Source: an uncultured Clostridia bacterium
Lineage (GTDB): Bacteria; Bacillota; Clostridia; UBA1381
Length of the DNA: 64,000 nt
Direction of reading: 5' to 3'
Assembly (NCBI GenBank): GCA_934476075.1
Contig: CAKSNH010000009.1
Location: 1-64,000, forward strand
Shown: positions 1-7,700 of the stretch, one piece after another
Layout of the letters: each line of letters opens with the position of its first letter
Position numbering within the stretch: position 1 is the first letter of the stretch
The notes under the pieces: generated by a model
Told to the model about the DNA's origin: nothing
Seen by the model: only the letters and a program-made list of their open reading frames with translations
Database searches by the model: none
Made by a program: the position numbers and the translations under genes

Positions 1-156
1 TCCGTCAGGCTTGGTCACTTTCTGGGTCAGCACTTTTCCGAACGGATTGTAGGTTGTTTTTATTACATTTCCGTTTCTGTCTGTTTTTGAAATCACATTT
101 CCGTTTCCGTCATAATACTGTCTTACAACACTGTACTTTGTGTATTTTCTAGTCAT
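1..156 (-). CDS. 5' end of a further truncated RHS module, running off the window
   Basis: An ATG at 156 opens a frame that stays open for 52 codons to base 1. It begins MTRKYTKYSVVRQYYDGNG and continues as RHS core, ending in TKPDG. The same peptide lies inside the full-length RHS protein around 6670-7110, but two distant YD-repeat stretches are joined here, so this is a recombined, 5'-truncated copy. No signal peptide and no convincing ribosome binding site precede the ATG, so it is probably a silent cassette that continues outside the window. It follows the terminator at 174-206. Confidence 0.6.
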   Translation of the reverse strand, partial: MTRKYTKYSVVRQYYDGNGNVISKTDRNGNVIKTTYNPFGKVLTQKVTKPDG

Positions 157-206
157 TTTTACATCTATTTCACAAAAAGCGACAGTTTTTAACTGCCGCT
201 TTTTTA
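137..206 (-). repeat. Module-boundary repeat, copy 1
   Basis: The block contains the minus-strand terminator, then about 20 bases, then ATGACTAGAAAATACACAAA, which encodes MTRKYT. Near-identical blocks lie at 2582-2650 and 4278-4345. In copies 1 and 2 the MTRKYT frame fuses directly to RHS coding sequence. The shared block marks the seams at which RHS tip modules were added or exchanged. Confidence 0.75.
174..206 (-). terminator. Intrinsic terminator ending toxin-immunity module 2
   Basis: On the minus strand a GCGGCAGTT arm pairs with AACTGTCGC (one G-T pair) and is followed by TTTTT. It lies downstream of the membrane immunity candidate at 229-606. The same hairpin ends two other modules in this locus. 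Confidence 0.75.
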
Positions 207-228
207 TTTAACAATATTAATTATGCTA

Positions 229-606
229 TCACAATATATCACTCTTTTTTAAACAATAAAAATATTTTACTATCTTTAAAATAAATAACAACACCAATAA
301 TATAGTGATAATCCACCATAAATATATAACCAAATCATATAATCCATTTAGAAATAATGACGAATATGTTTTAACTACTGAAATATATTCCTTATTATTA
401 TACCACTTGTATTTTTCTTGATATATTTTTATATATTTATCTGTTCCATAAAATTTATTCATTATAGTAGGGTAAATTTTTATAGCAATTATCGGGTCTT
501 CTTCAATCTGAAATCCCAAACTACAAGTAAAAAATTTAATCAAGGTTAATATAAAATACATTATCCAAAAAACTCTTTTTAATTTAAAAATATTTGTATT
601 AATCAT
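229..606 (-). CDS. Two-helix membrane protein, candidate immunity protein for the module 2 amidase
   Basis: 125 residues with hydrophobic segments at about 9-30 and 88-115 and a loop of about 57 polar residues between them. ATG 606 is preceded by GAGGTG and lies 3 bases after the stop of the amidase-tipped RHS module. The first helix and the start of the loop resemble the 111-residue protein at 4429-4764: LIKFFTCSLGFQIEEDPI here against FIKLFTCLIDFRMEEAPL there. Both follow an amidase-tipped RHS frame. A membrane-anchored protein with an external loop would suit protection from an amidase acting on the wall, but that role is inferred from position and paralogy. No known domain was recognised. 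Confidence 0.6.
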   Translation of the reverse strand: MINTNIFKLKRVFWIMYFILTLIKFFTCSLGFQIEEDPIIAIKIYPTIMNKFYGTDKYIKIYQEKYKWYNNKEYISVVKTYSSLFLNGLYDLVIYLWWIITILLVLLFILKIVKYFYCLKKSDIL

Positions 607-609
607 GTA

Positions 610-2508
610 TTAATACACCTCACTTATTATATCATACAAATATTTTCCCGGGCATACTGTATCATGTCCCATAACATTATTATAATCTCTATGTCCATTA
701 ACCTCATCAATTAAATAAGCATCTTTAAGAACTGTTATTAAAGAAAATGCAGTACACAACTGTTCATATGTCGGTCTATTTTTTTCAAAATTTCCTACCA
801 ATGCAATGCCTATTTTACCTGTATTAGCATTCTGAACATGCTCGCCTTTCTTATCTAATGGACGCCCCTCATAAATTAACCCATCTGTTGAAATTATAAA
901 ATGATACCCTATTCCATCAAAGTTTTTCTTTTTCATTTGTTTTTCTTCATCAGATTTAACACTATTATAATTAGCCGTATGATGAATTACAATCTCTGTT
1001 TTGTTTTTATCATCAACCCAATTATATGATTTCTCAGTACTAGCCCCCCAATCTTCTCTTTCTACAATAGAATTTCCTATTTTTCTTGCTTCAATAGCTT
1101 TTTGATTTGCTATAATTTTACCTTGCTCATCACCATTAGCATCTGCATACTCCCAATCAGCAGTATATTTTCTTATTGCCTTTTGTACAAAACCAGGATA
1201 CTTTTCATCTCCTTGCTCCCATAACCCGCTTGGGTCCCATGCATTAACCGGATTTCCCCCACAATATGCGTACCAATTCAACCCATCTCTAATCGGGTCT
1301 TCCGTCATAAATCTGCCCTGTAACGGCGAATAATATCTTGCTCTTAAATAAATCTTATCTATTTCACCGTCATAGTATTCTCCGCAGTATCTGAACGGAT
1401 TTGTATCGCTTTCTTCCTTGGTGATTTCCACTCCGAATGCGTCATATTCATAGAATTTTTCCAAATCGCTGCTGTCCATTGTCGCCAGCCCTGTTACGTT
1501 GCCGTGTCCGTCTTTGAAATATCTTCTCTGCGTTCCGTTCAAATCGGCATAAATTATTCCGTTTGCACCCCGGTAATATCGGTTTGTTACCTTTGCAGCG
1601 TTTGTTTCAGCAACCATATTTGTGCCGTCCCAAATGTGATTTGTTGTCACTCCGTTTACGGTTTTACTTTGTCTTAACCCTGTTCCGTCATATGTATAAC
1701 TTGACTTAACACCGTCTTCCTCTGCTGATACAAGCTGATTAAATCCGTTGTATTTGTACACCGCTCTTTTTCCGCCTTTTGCAGTCTTTGACTTTATGTT
1801 TCCGTTTTTGTCATAATAATTAACTGACACTTCACCTGTTGAACACCAGTCACTTATCAAATGATTATTCTTATCATATGTTCTTAAAACAGTAGTATTA
1901 TTGATACTGTCTTCAACATTTGTGATATTGCTGTACTTATCATATGTATATGACTTTTTCGCATAATCTCCGCTTTCTTTTATCAGCCGTCCGCAGTCAT
2001 CATATGTATATCTTATAATATCAGTTCCGGCACCATTGTAAGCCATTCTTACAATTATATTCCCGTCCAATCCATATCCATACGAATATGTCTGCAAGCT
2101 GCTATTTATACTCTCTATAAGATTTGCCTTATTGTAAGTATACTTTGTAACTTTTTTTCCAAGTGTATCTGTCAGCATATTTCCGTTTGCGTCATAGGTA
2201 TATTTTGCGACATTCTGCCCATTTGTCACGCTTGTCAGCAAATTACGCTCGTCATACTCATATGATGTGTCCATAATCGTTTCATTTCCATTTTTTAATG
2301 TAAATGTCTTTCTGTTATTTCCTGCGTCATATGTGTACAATTTCATTATACTGCCCTTTGACTCATTTGTCAAGCGGTTTAATGCATCATATTCATATTT
2401 TGTTGTTCCTGTGCTGTCTGTCATGCTCTTTATGTTGCCCAATATGTCATATGTATTCGTTATTGTTTCGCTTGTTCCGTCAGACTTAGTCACTTTCTGG
2501 GTCAGCAC
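610..2508 (-). CDS. Orphan RHS module with C-terminal N-acetylmuramoyl-L-alanine amidase tip
   Basis: About 630 residues of YD-repeat RHS core (motifs such as YTYDANGNM, RYYRGANG, RARYYSPLQGRFMTEDP, then NAWDPSG near residue 420) followed by a PGRP/Amidase_2 domain. That domain shows the zinc-ligand pattern EIVIHH, GYHF, GHRDYN and TVCPG. Such amidases cleave the MurNAc-L-Ala bond of peptidoglycan. The stated start is a GTG inside a longer frame. An ATG at 2601 is in the same frame, but a TAG at 2563-2565 interrupts it, so this copy lacks signal peptide and N-terminal half and is probably not expressed as it stands. The core is almost identical to 5400-6740, while the tip is clearly diverged from the main protein's tip. 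Confidence 0.75.
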   Translation of the reverse strand: MLTQKVTKSDGTSETITNTYDILGNIKSMTDSTGTTKYEYDALNRLTNESKGSIMKLYTYDAGNNRKTFTLKNGNETIMDTSYEYDERNLLTSVTNGQNVAKYTYDANGNMLTDTLGKKVTKYTYNKANLIESINSSLQTYSYGYGLDGNIIVRMAYNGAGTDIIRYTYDDCGRLIKESGDYAKKSYTYDKYSNITNVEDSINNTTVLRTYDKNNHLISDWCSTGEVSVNYYDKNGNIKSKTAKGGKRAVYKYNGFNQLVSAEEDGVKSSYTYDGTGLRQSKTVNGVTTNHIWDGTNMVAETNAAKVTNRYYRGANGIIYADLNGTQRRYFKDGHGNVTGLATMDSSDLEKFYEYDAFGVEITKEESDTNPFRYCGEYYDGEIDKIYLRARYYSPLQGRFMTEDPIRDGLNWYAYCGGNPVNAWDPSGLWEQGDEKYPGFVQKAIRKYTADWEYADANGDEQGKIIANQKAIEARKIGNSIVEREDWGASTEKSYNWVDDKNKTEIVIHHTANYNSVKSDEEKQMKKKNFDGIGYHFIISTDGLIYEGRPLDKKGEHVQNANTGKIGIALVGNFEKNRPTYEQLCTAFSLITVLKDAYLIDEVNGHRDYNNVMGHDTVCPGKYLYDIISEVY

Positions 2509-2581
2509 TTTTCCGAACGGATTGTAGGTTGTTTTTATTACATTTCCGTTTCTGTCATAATACTATCTTACAACACTGTAC

Positions 2582-2650
2582 TTTGTGTATTTTCTAGTCA
2601 TTTTTACATCTATTTTCACAAAAAAGCGGCAGTTTTACTGCCGCTTTTAA
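2582..2650 (-). repeat. Module-boundary repeat, copy 2
   Basis: Same block as at 137-206: minus-strand terminator hairpin, short spacer, then the ATG-MTRKYT segment (ATG at 2601). It is followed in frame by KYSVVR and then a TAG stop where the other copy has CAG. It joins the end of the metallopeptidase module to the amidase module. Confidence 0.75.
2619..2650 (-). terminator. Intrinsic terminator ending the metallopeptidase module
   Basis: Minus-strand GCGGCAG arm, four-base-plus loop, CTGCCGC arm, then a run of T. It lies 38 bases downstream of the stop of the SLH-like gene at 2688-3374. Confidence 0.8.
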
Positions 2651-2687
2651 TAACTAACTATTTTTTCTATTACAATGCAATAATAAT

Positions 2688-3374
2688 CTACTTATTTTTT
2701 TGTAGTAAAAATTCTAAATATGTTATATTACTTTCAGTATCTACATAGCATTTCATATCAAAAATATTATCTACTCTGTCATAATATTTATATCTTTTTT
2801 GGCATAACATTCTTTTAAGTAACATACAAAAAGCATTTTGGCTAATTATACAGTCATCATTCAATTCATCCTCATCTTTTATTAACCCATACTCTTTCGC
2901 TTTACTCCATGCAAAATTTATATCTTTATATATAGTATCACATTCCAAACATCTAACCATAAATGCCAAACTTTCTTTTAACGTAATCGGACGTTCTGGG
3001 AAAAAGAAAAAATCTATATTTTTTCTTGTATGAATTGTCCTATATGTAGGATAATCTATAATACACCCTTCTCCATACGCAATTTTACTTAAATTTGCAC
3101 ACCCTATATATGAGTATGATTTTGTATCAACAAATGTAATTAAATCAGCTCCATTTAATAACCTTACATCTTCGTCAGTTATCCCTATTGTTCTCATAAT
3201 TGCAATTATTGCTTCTTCTCTCGTAACAATATTATCACTTTTAAAAAAACCTTTGTCAATAATTCCAAGTTCACTAAGTATACTATTATCATTACTTGCA
3301 TACACCGCTGGGATTTCAGTAAAATACATTAATATCAGAAAAATTACTATTATATTTTTTAACACATATATCAC
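2688..3374 (-). CDS. Exported SLH-like protein, candidate immunity partner of the metallopeptidase tip
   Basis: 228 residues. Residues 1-26 form a signal peptide or membrane anchor ending in AVYAS. After it come SLH-like segments: VTREEAIIAIMRTIGI near 45-60, ERPITLKESLAFMVRCLE near 127-144, and a YGLIKDEDE...ISQNAFCMLLKRML stretch. Start ATG 3374 has GGGGTG upstream and lies 5 bases after the stop of the metallopeptidase-tipped RHS frame. Its position equals that of the immunity gene in the other modules, so an immunity role is inferred. An exported SLH-type partner is unusual for a protease expected to act in the cytoplasm, so it could instead be an accessory surface protein. Confidence 0.5.
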   Translation of the reverse strand: MIYVLKNIIVIFLILMYFTEIPAVYASNDNSILSELGIIDKGFFKSDNIVTREEAIIAIMRTIGITDEDVRLLNGADLITFVDTKSYSYIGCANLSKIAYGEGCIIDYPTYRTIHTRKNIDFFFFPERPITLKESLAFMVRCLECDTIYKDINFAWSKAKEYGLIKDEDELNDDCIISQNAFCMLLKRMLCQKRYKYYDRVDNIFDMKCYVDTESNITYLEFLLQKNK

Positions 3375-3379
3375 CCCAC

Positions 3380-4138
3380 TTAATATGCAATTCTTTTATT
3401 TAATCCATTTTCTAACCTCAGTTCATTCTCTGATAGTACTCCTGGATACGGCAAATAAAATCTTCGAATAGCAAGTCCACCATTGGGATTAGGATACTCT
3501 ACAATATGTGGTAATCCTACTGTATTATACTCTTCCGAAACATTCAAGTCACCTCTGACATCCTTTATTATACCAACATCTGTACGATTATACACAACTC
3601 TTGATGAATCTGCCAAATTCCCGTTCATATAATGTGTAGCATGAATTAATTCATGTCCCAATATTATATATGATACATCTTTATGATATTCATATTGTCT
3701 TCCACCATTTCCATCTGAAACTTCATAAACCCAATTTCCATCTTCTTCTGCCCAATCATTCATTGTAATAATCGCACCATCGTCAGTATAATTTACATAA
3801 CAACCGTTATCTTCTATATACTGACGTTCAATTTGACAATTAAAATCAGTATTTGAAATCATGTCACTTATCATTTTAGTTCCATTTTTCAAATCTTTGT
3901 CTGTATTTTTTGTTCCATTATCTACAATCGTAACCTCCCCTGTTTCGATATCCATACATAATTCATCATTTGTTAACATTTGTAACTGTTCATATGTTTT
4001 TTGTTTTTCTTCATCTGTCCCAAGCAAAGTAACAATCATTCCACTTGGGTCCCATGCATTAACCGGATTACCCCCACAATATGCGTACCAATTCAACCCA
4101 TCTCTAATCGGGTCTTCCGTCATAAATCTGCCCTGCAA
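3380..4138 (-). CDS. Orphan RHS module with M91-like zinc metallopeptidase tip
   Basis: The first ~33 residues are the end of an RHS core (GRFMTEDPIRDGLNWYAYCG, then NAWDPSG), followed by about 220 residues of unrelated tip. The tip contains LGHELIHATHYMNG, a HExxH zinc site with the HELIHA context seen in M91 (NleD-like) effector proteases, which are frequent RHS tips. The stated start is an internal TTG. The RHS frame is open further upstream to DTNPFRYCG near 4222, where a TAG cuts it off. The module has almost no core and no export signal, so it reads as a silent tip cassette. Confidence 0.65.
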   Translation of the reverse strand: MQGRFMTEDPIRDGLNWYAYCGGNPVNAWDPSGMIVTLLGTDEEKQKTYEQLQMLTNDELCMDIETGEVTIVDNGTKNTDKDLKNGTKMISDMISNTDFNCQIERQYIEDNGCYVNYTDDGAIITMNDWAEEDGNWVYEVSDGNGGRQYEYHKDVSYIILGHELIHATHYMNGNLADSSRVVYNRTDVGIIKDVRGDLNVSEEYNTVGLPHIVEYPNPNGGLAIRRFYLPYPGVLSENELRLENGLNKRIAY

Positions 4139-4277
4139 CGGCGAATAATATCTTGCTCTTAAATAAATCTTATCTATTTCACCGTCATAGTATTCTCCGC
4201 AGTATCTGAACGGATTTGTATCCTATACGCTAATTATATATTCTTTTTACACCTTTGTCAAGCTATTTAACACATTG

Positions 4278-4345
4278 TTTGTGTATTTTCTAGTCATTTT
4301 TACATCTATTTCACAAAAAAGCGGCAGTTAAACTGCCGCTTTTCC
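4278..4345 (-). repeat. Module-boundary repeat, copy 3
   Basis: Same terminator-plus-MTRKYT block as at 137-206 and 2582-2650 (ATG at 4297). Here the frame reads MTRKYTNNVLNSLTKV and then stops, so it is not fused to the RHS fragment that begins near 4222. About 55 bases of unrelated sequence separate the two. Confidence 0.7.
4313..4345 (-). terminator. Intrinsic terminator ending the main RHS operon
   Basis: Minus-strand GCGGCAG-TTAAA-CTGCCGC hairpin followed by six T. It lies downstream of the membrane protein at 4429-4764, so the transcribed unit would be secreted protein, RHS toxin and immunity protein. Confidence 0.85.
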
Positions 4346-4428
4346 GTTTTCTATCTATATATTTAACCTCATATAAATAGCTTTATTAAGTTTATTAGTT
4401 ATGTTCTAATTATAAATTTAGTACAATA

Positions 4429-4764
4429 CTATTTTTTATAAGAAAACAATTTATAAATTACTGCACCACCTATTAAAATCGTACCTAACCACCAACAACA
4501 AATAATTATTTTATAAATTAATCTAAAAATATCATTTCCGTTTGTTTTCATTAAAACTATAAAATTCCCTTGTACATACCACTTATCACTAGTCCAATGT
4601 TCTATAATATATTTGTCTTCACCACTTCTGACAAAATTTTCAGTTTCAAATGGTGATTTTAACACTAGTAATGGTGCTTCTTCCATTCTAAAATCAATCA
4701 AACAAGTAAATAATTTTATAAATAACAGTAACACATATACTAATAAAAGAATTCTTTTTCTCAT
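4429..4764 (-). CDS. Two-helix membrane protein, candidate immunity protein for the main amidase-tipped RHS
   Basis: 111 residues: helix at about 3-22, a polar loop of ~60 residues, helix at about 82-106, then a short basic tail (KLFSYKK). ATG 4764 lies 18 bases after the RHS stop, with AAGGGAG upstream. It is homologous to the protein at 229-606, which follows the other amidase-tipped RHS module. The recurring pair of amidase tip and two-helix membrane protein argues for a dedicated immunity family acting at the outer face of the membrane. Function is inferred; no known domain was recognised. Confidence 0.6.
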   Translation of the reverse strand: MRKRILLLVYVLLLFIKLFTCLIDFRMEEAPLLVLKSPFETENFVRSGEDKYIIEHWTSDKWYVQGNFIVLMKTNGNDIFRLIYKIIICCWWLGTILIGGAVIYKLFSYKK

Positions 4765-4782
4765 ATTTATAATATTTCTCCC

Positions 4783-7700
4783 TTATTGCAATATTCCCAT
4801 ATTATTTAATGAATTATACAAATTATCTCCAGGGCATACTGTTTTCGTATTTGGCATCTGTCCATTATAATCCCTATGCCCTTTAACGTGTTCTATCGGA
4901 TATACCACTTTAAGCACTTTTATTAATGATAACATAGAATATAATTGTTCTTGTGTAGGCGAATTATTGTCAAATACTCCTGGTTGATAATCCCCAATTA
5001 AGCAAATACCAATTTTACCTGTATTTATTCCCTCGACATGTGCACCTTTTTTATTAATTGGTCTTCCTTCATATATTCTACCATCTTTACCAATAACAAA
5101 ATGATACCCAATACCTGACCATCCTCGCTTTATATGTTTTTTCTCATCAGATTTAATTGAATCATTATTATTGGAATGATGTATTACTATTTCATTCTTA
5201 TCAATATCATTCTCCCAATCTGAAAAGCTTTCTGCTCCCCATACCTCTCTTGAAATAATACTATTACCTACCTGTCGTGCTTGTTCGGCATTTGCATGAG
5301 CCGTATTCATTCCATCTTCATCACAAACAGAACTTGCATACTCCCAATCAGCAGTATATTTTCTTATTGCCTTTTGTACAAAACCAGGATACTTTTCATC
5401 TCCTTGCTCCCATAACCCACTTGGGTCCCATGCATTAACCGGATTTCCCCCGCAATATGCGTACCAATTCAACCCATCTTTAATCGGGTCTTCCGTCATA
5501 AATCTGCCCTGTAATGGCGAATAATATCTTGCTCTTAAATAAATCTTATCTATTTCACTGTCATAGTATTCTCCACAGTATCTGAACGGATTTGTATCGC
5601 TTTTTTCCTTGGTGATTTCCACTCCGAATGCGTCATATTCGTAGAATTTTTCCAAATCGCTGCTGTCCATTTGTGCAAGTCCTGTTATGTTGCCGTGTCC
5701 GTCTTTGAAATATCTTCTCTGCGTTCCGTTCAAATCGGCATAAATTATTCCGTTTGCACCTCGGTAATATCGGTTTGTTACCTTTGTACCGTTTGTTTCA
5801 GCAACCATATTTGTGCCGTCCCAAATGTGATTTATTGTCACTCCGTTTACGGTTTTGCTCTGTCTTAACCCTGTTCCGTCATATGTATAACTTGACTTAA
5901 CACCGTTTTCCTCTGCCGATACAAGCTGATTAAATCCGTTATATTCGTACACCGCTCTTTTTCCGCCTGTTGCAGTCTTTGACGTTGTGTTTCCGTTTTT
6001 GTCATAATAATTAACTGTTATATAATTTGTTGAACTCCACTCACTTGTCAAACGGTTGTTCTTATCATATATTCTTAAAACAGTAGTATTATTGATACTG
6101 TCTTCAACATTTGTGATATTGTTGTACTTATCATATGTATATGACTTTTTCGTATAATCTCCGCTTTCTTTTATCAGCCGTCCACAGTCATCATATGTAT
6201 ATCTTATAATATCAATTTCATCACCGTTATAGCTTGCCCTCATAATTATATTTCCGTCAAATCCATATCCGTATGAATATGACTGCCAGTCATTATTTAC
6301 ACTCTTTACAAGGTTTGCAGCCGTATAAGTATAATTTATAGTCTTGTTTCCAAGCGTATCTGTCAGCATATTTCCGTTTGCGTCATAGGTATATTTTGCG
6401 ACATTCTGCCCATTTGTCACGCTTGTCAGCAAATTACGCTCGTCATACTCATATGATGTGTCCATAATCGTTTCATTTCCATTTTTTAATGTAAATGTCT
6501 TTCTGTTATTTCCTGCGTCATATGTGTACAATTTCATTATACTGCCCTTTGACTCATTTGTCAAGCGGTTTAATGCATCATATTCATATTTTGTTGTTCC
6601 TGTGCTGTCTGTCATGCTCTTTATGTTGCCCAATATGTCATATGTATTCGTTATTGTTTCGCTTGTTCCGTCAGGCTTGGTCACTTTCTGGGTCAGCACT
6701 TTTCCGAACGGATTGTAGGTTGTTTTTATTACATTTCCGTTTCTGTCTGTTTTTGAAATCACATTCCCGAACATATCTGTCTTATATGTTTCTTCATACC
6801 CCATTGCGTCCGTCGCTTTTACAAGACTGTTTTTGAAGTCATAGCTATATGTTGTAAGCTCATAATCTCCGTTTATATTCGCCTTTGTTATGTCAATCGG
6901 TGCTGACAATCCAACCGCCATTTTTGTCATATTTCCGGCTTTGTCATAACCATACTGCGTAATACCTCCGCTGCCCGTCTGCGTGGTTTTCGGTCTGTTC
7001 ATATTGTCATATGTATTTACGGTAACATTCCACTCGTCTGCACTCTTCTTCTGTGCTGTTTTTATCACATTTCCATTTCCGTCATAATACTGTCTTACAA
7101 CACTGTACCTTGTGCCTTCAAGCGGAGCTGTTGTTTCTATATTTCTGCCCAGCTTGTCATATTTATAGGTTGTTGTGTTACCGTTTGCGTCAGTTGTTGA
7201 AACAACCTGTCCCAAACTGTTGTATTCAACCGTGCTTACATTTCCGCTCGCATCATACTGTTTTACAGGTCTGTTAAACACGTCATATTCTGTTTTTGAC
7301 GTATATCCGTCCCTGTTTTCGTTCCATGCACGGGTGTCCTTTGTTTCAAGCAGATTTCCCGAATTGTCATACAAATATGTATTGTAATATTCCACTTTGT
7401 TCGTTGTCGGATTTATCACTTCTTCTTTGTATGTCAACCCTCTTGCGTCTGTATATGTTTTTACTTTGTACGGCGTAATGCTGTCGTCACCCGTCACTGT
7501 CTGCGTCACGGCATTGTAATACTTGTTTGACACATCTGCATTGTGTGCCGATTTCAAATTTACACTTCTTGCATAATCGTAGCTTATTTCCTGTATAAGG
7601 TTTCCGTTTTGGTCGGTCGACCTTACATTCGATACGCAGCTGTCCGGCATGGTGACATATGTATAATCGGTTTTTACAAATTCCGTTGCGGTTGTACCGT

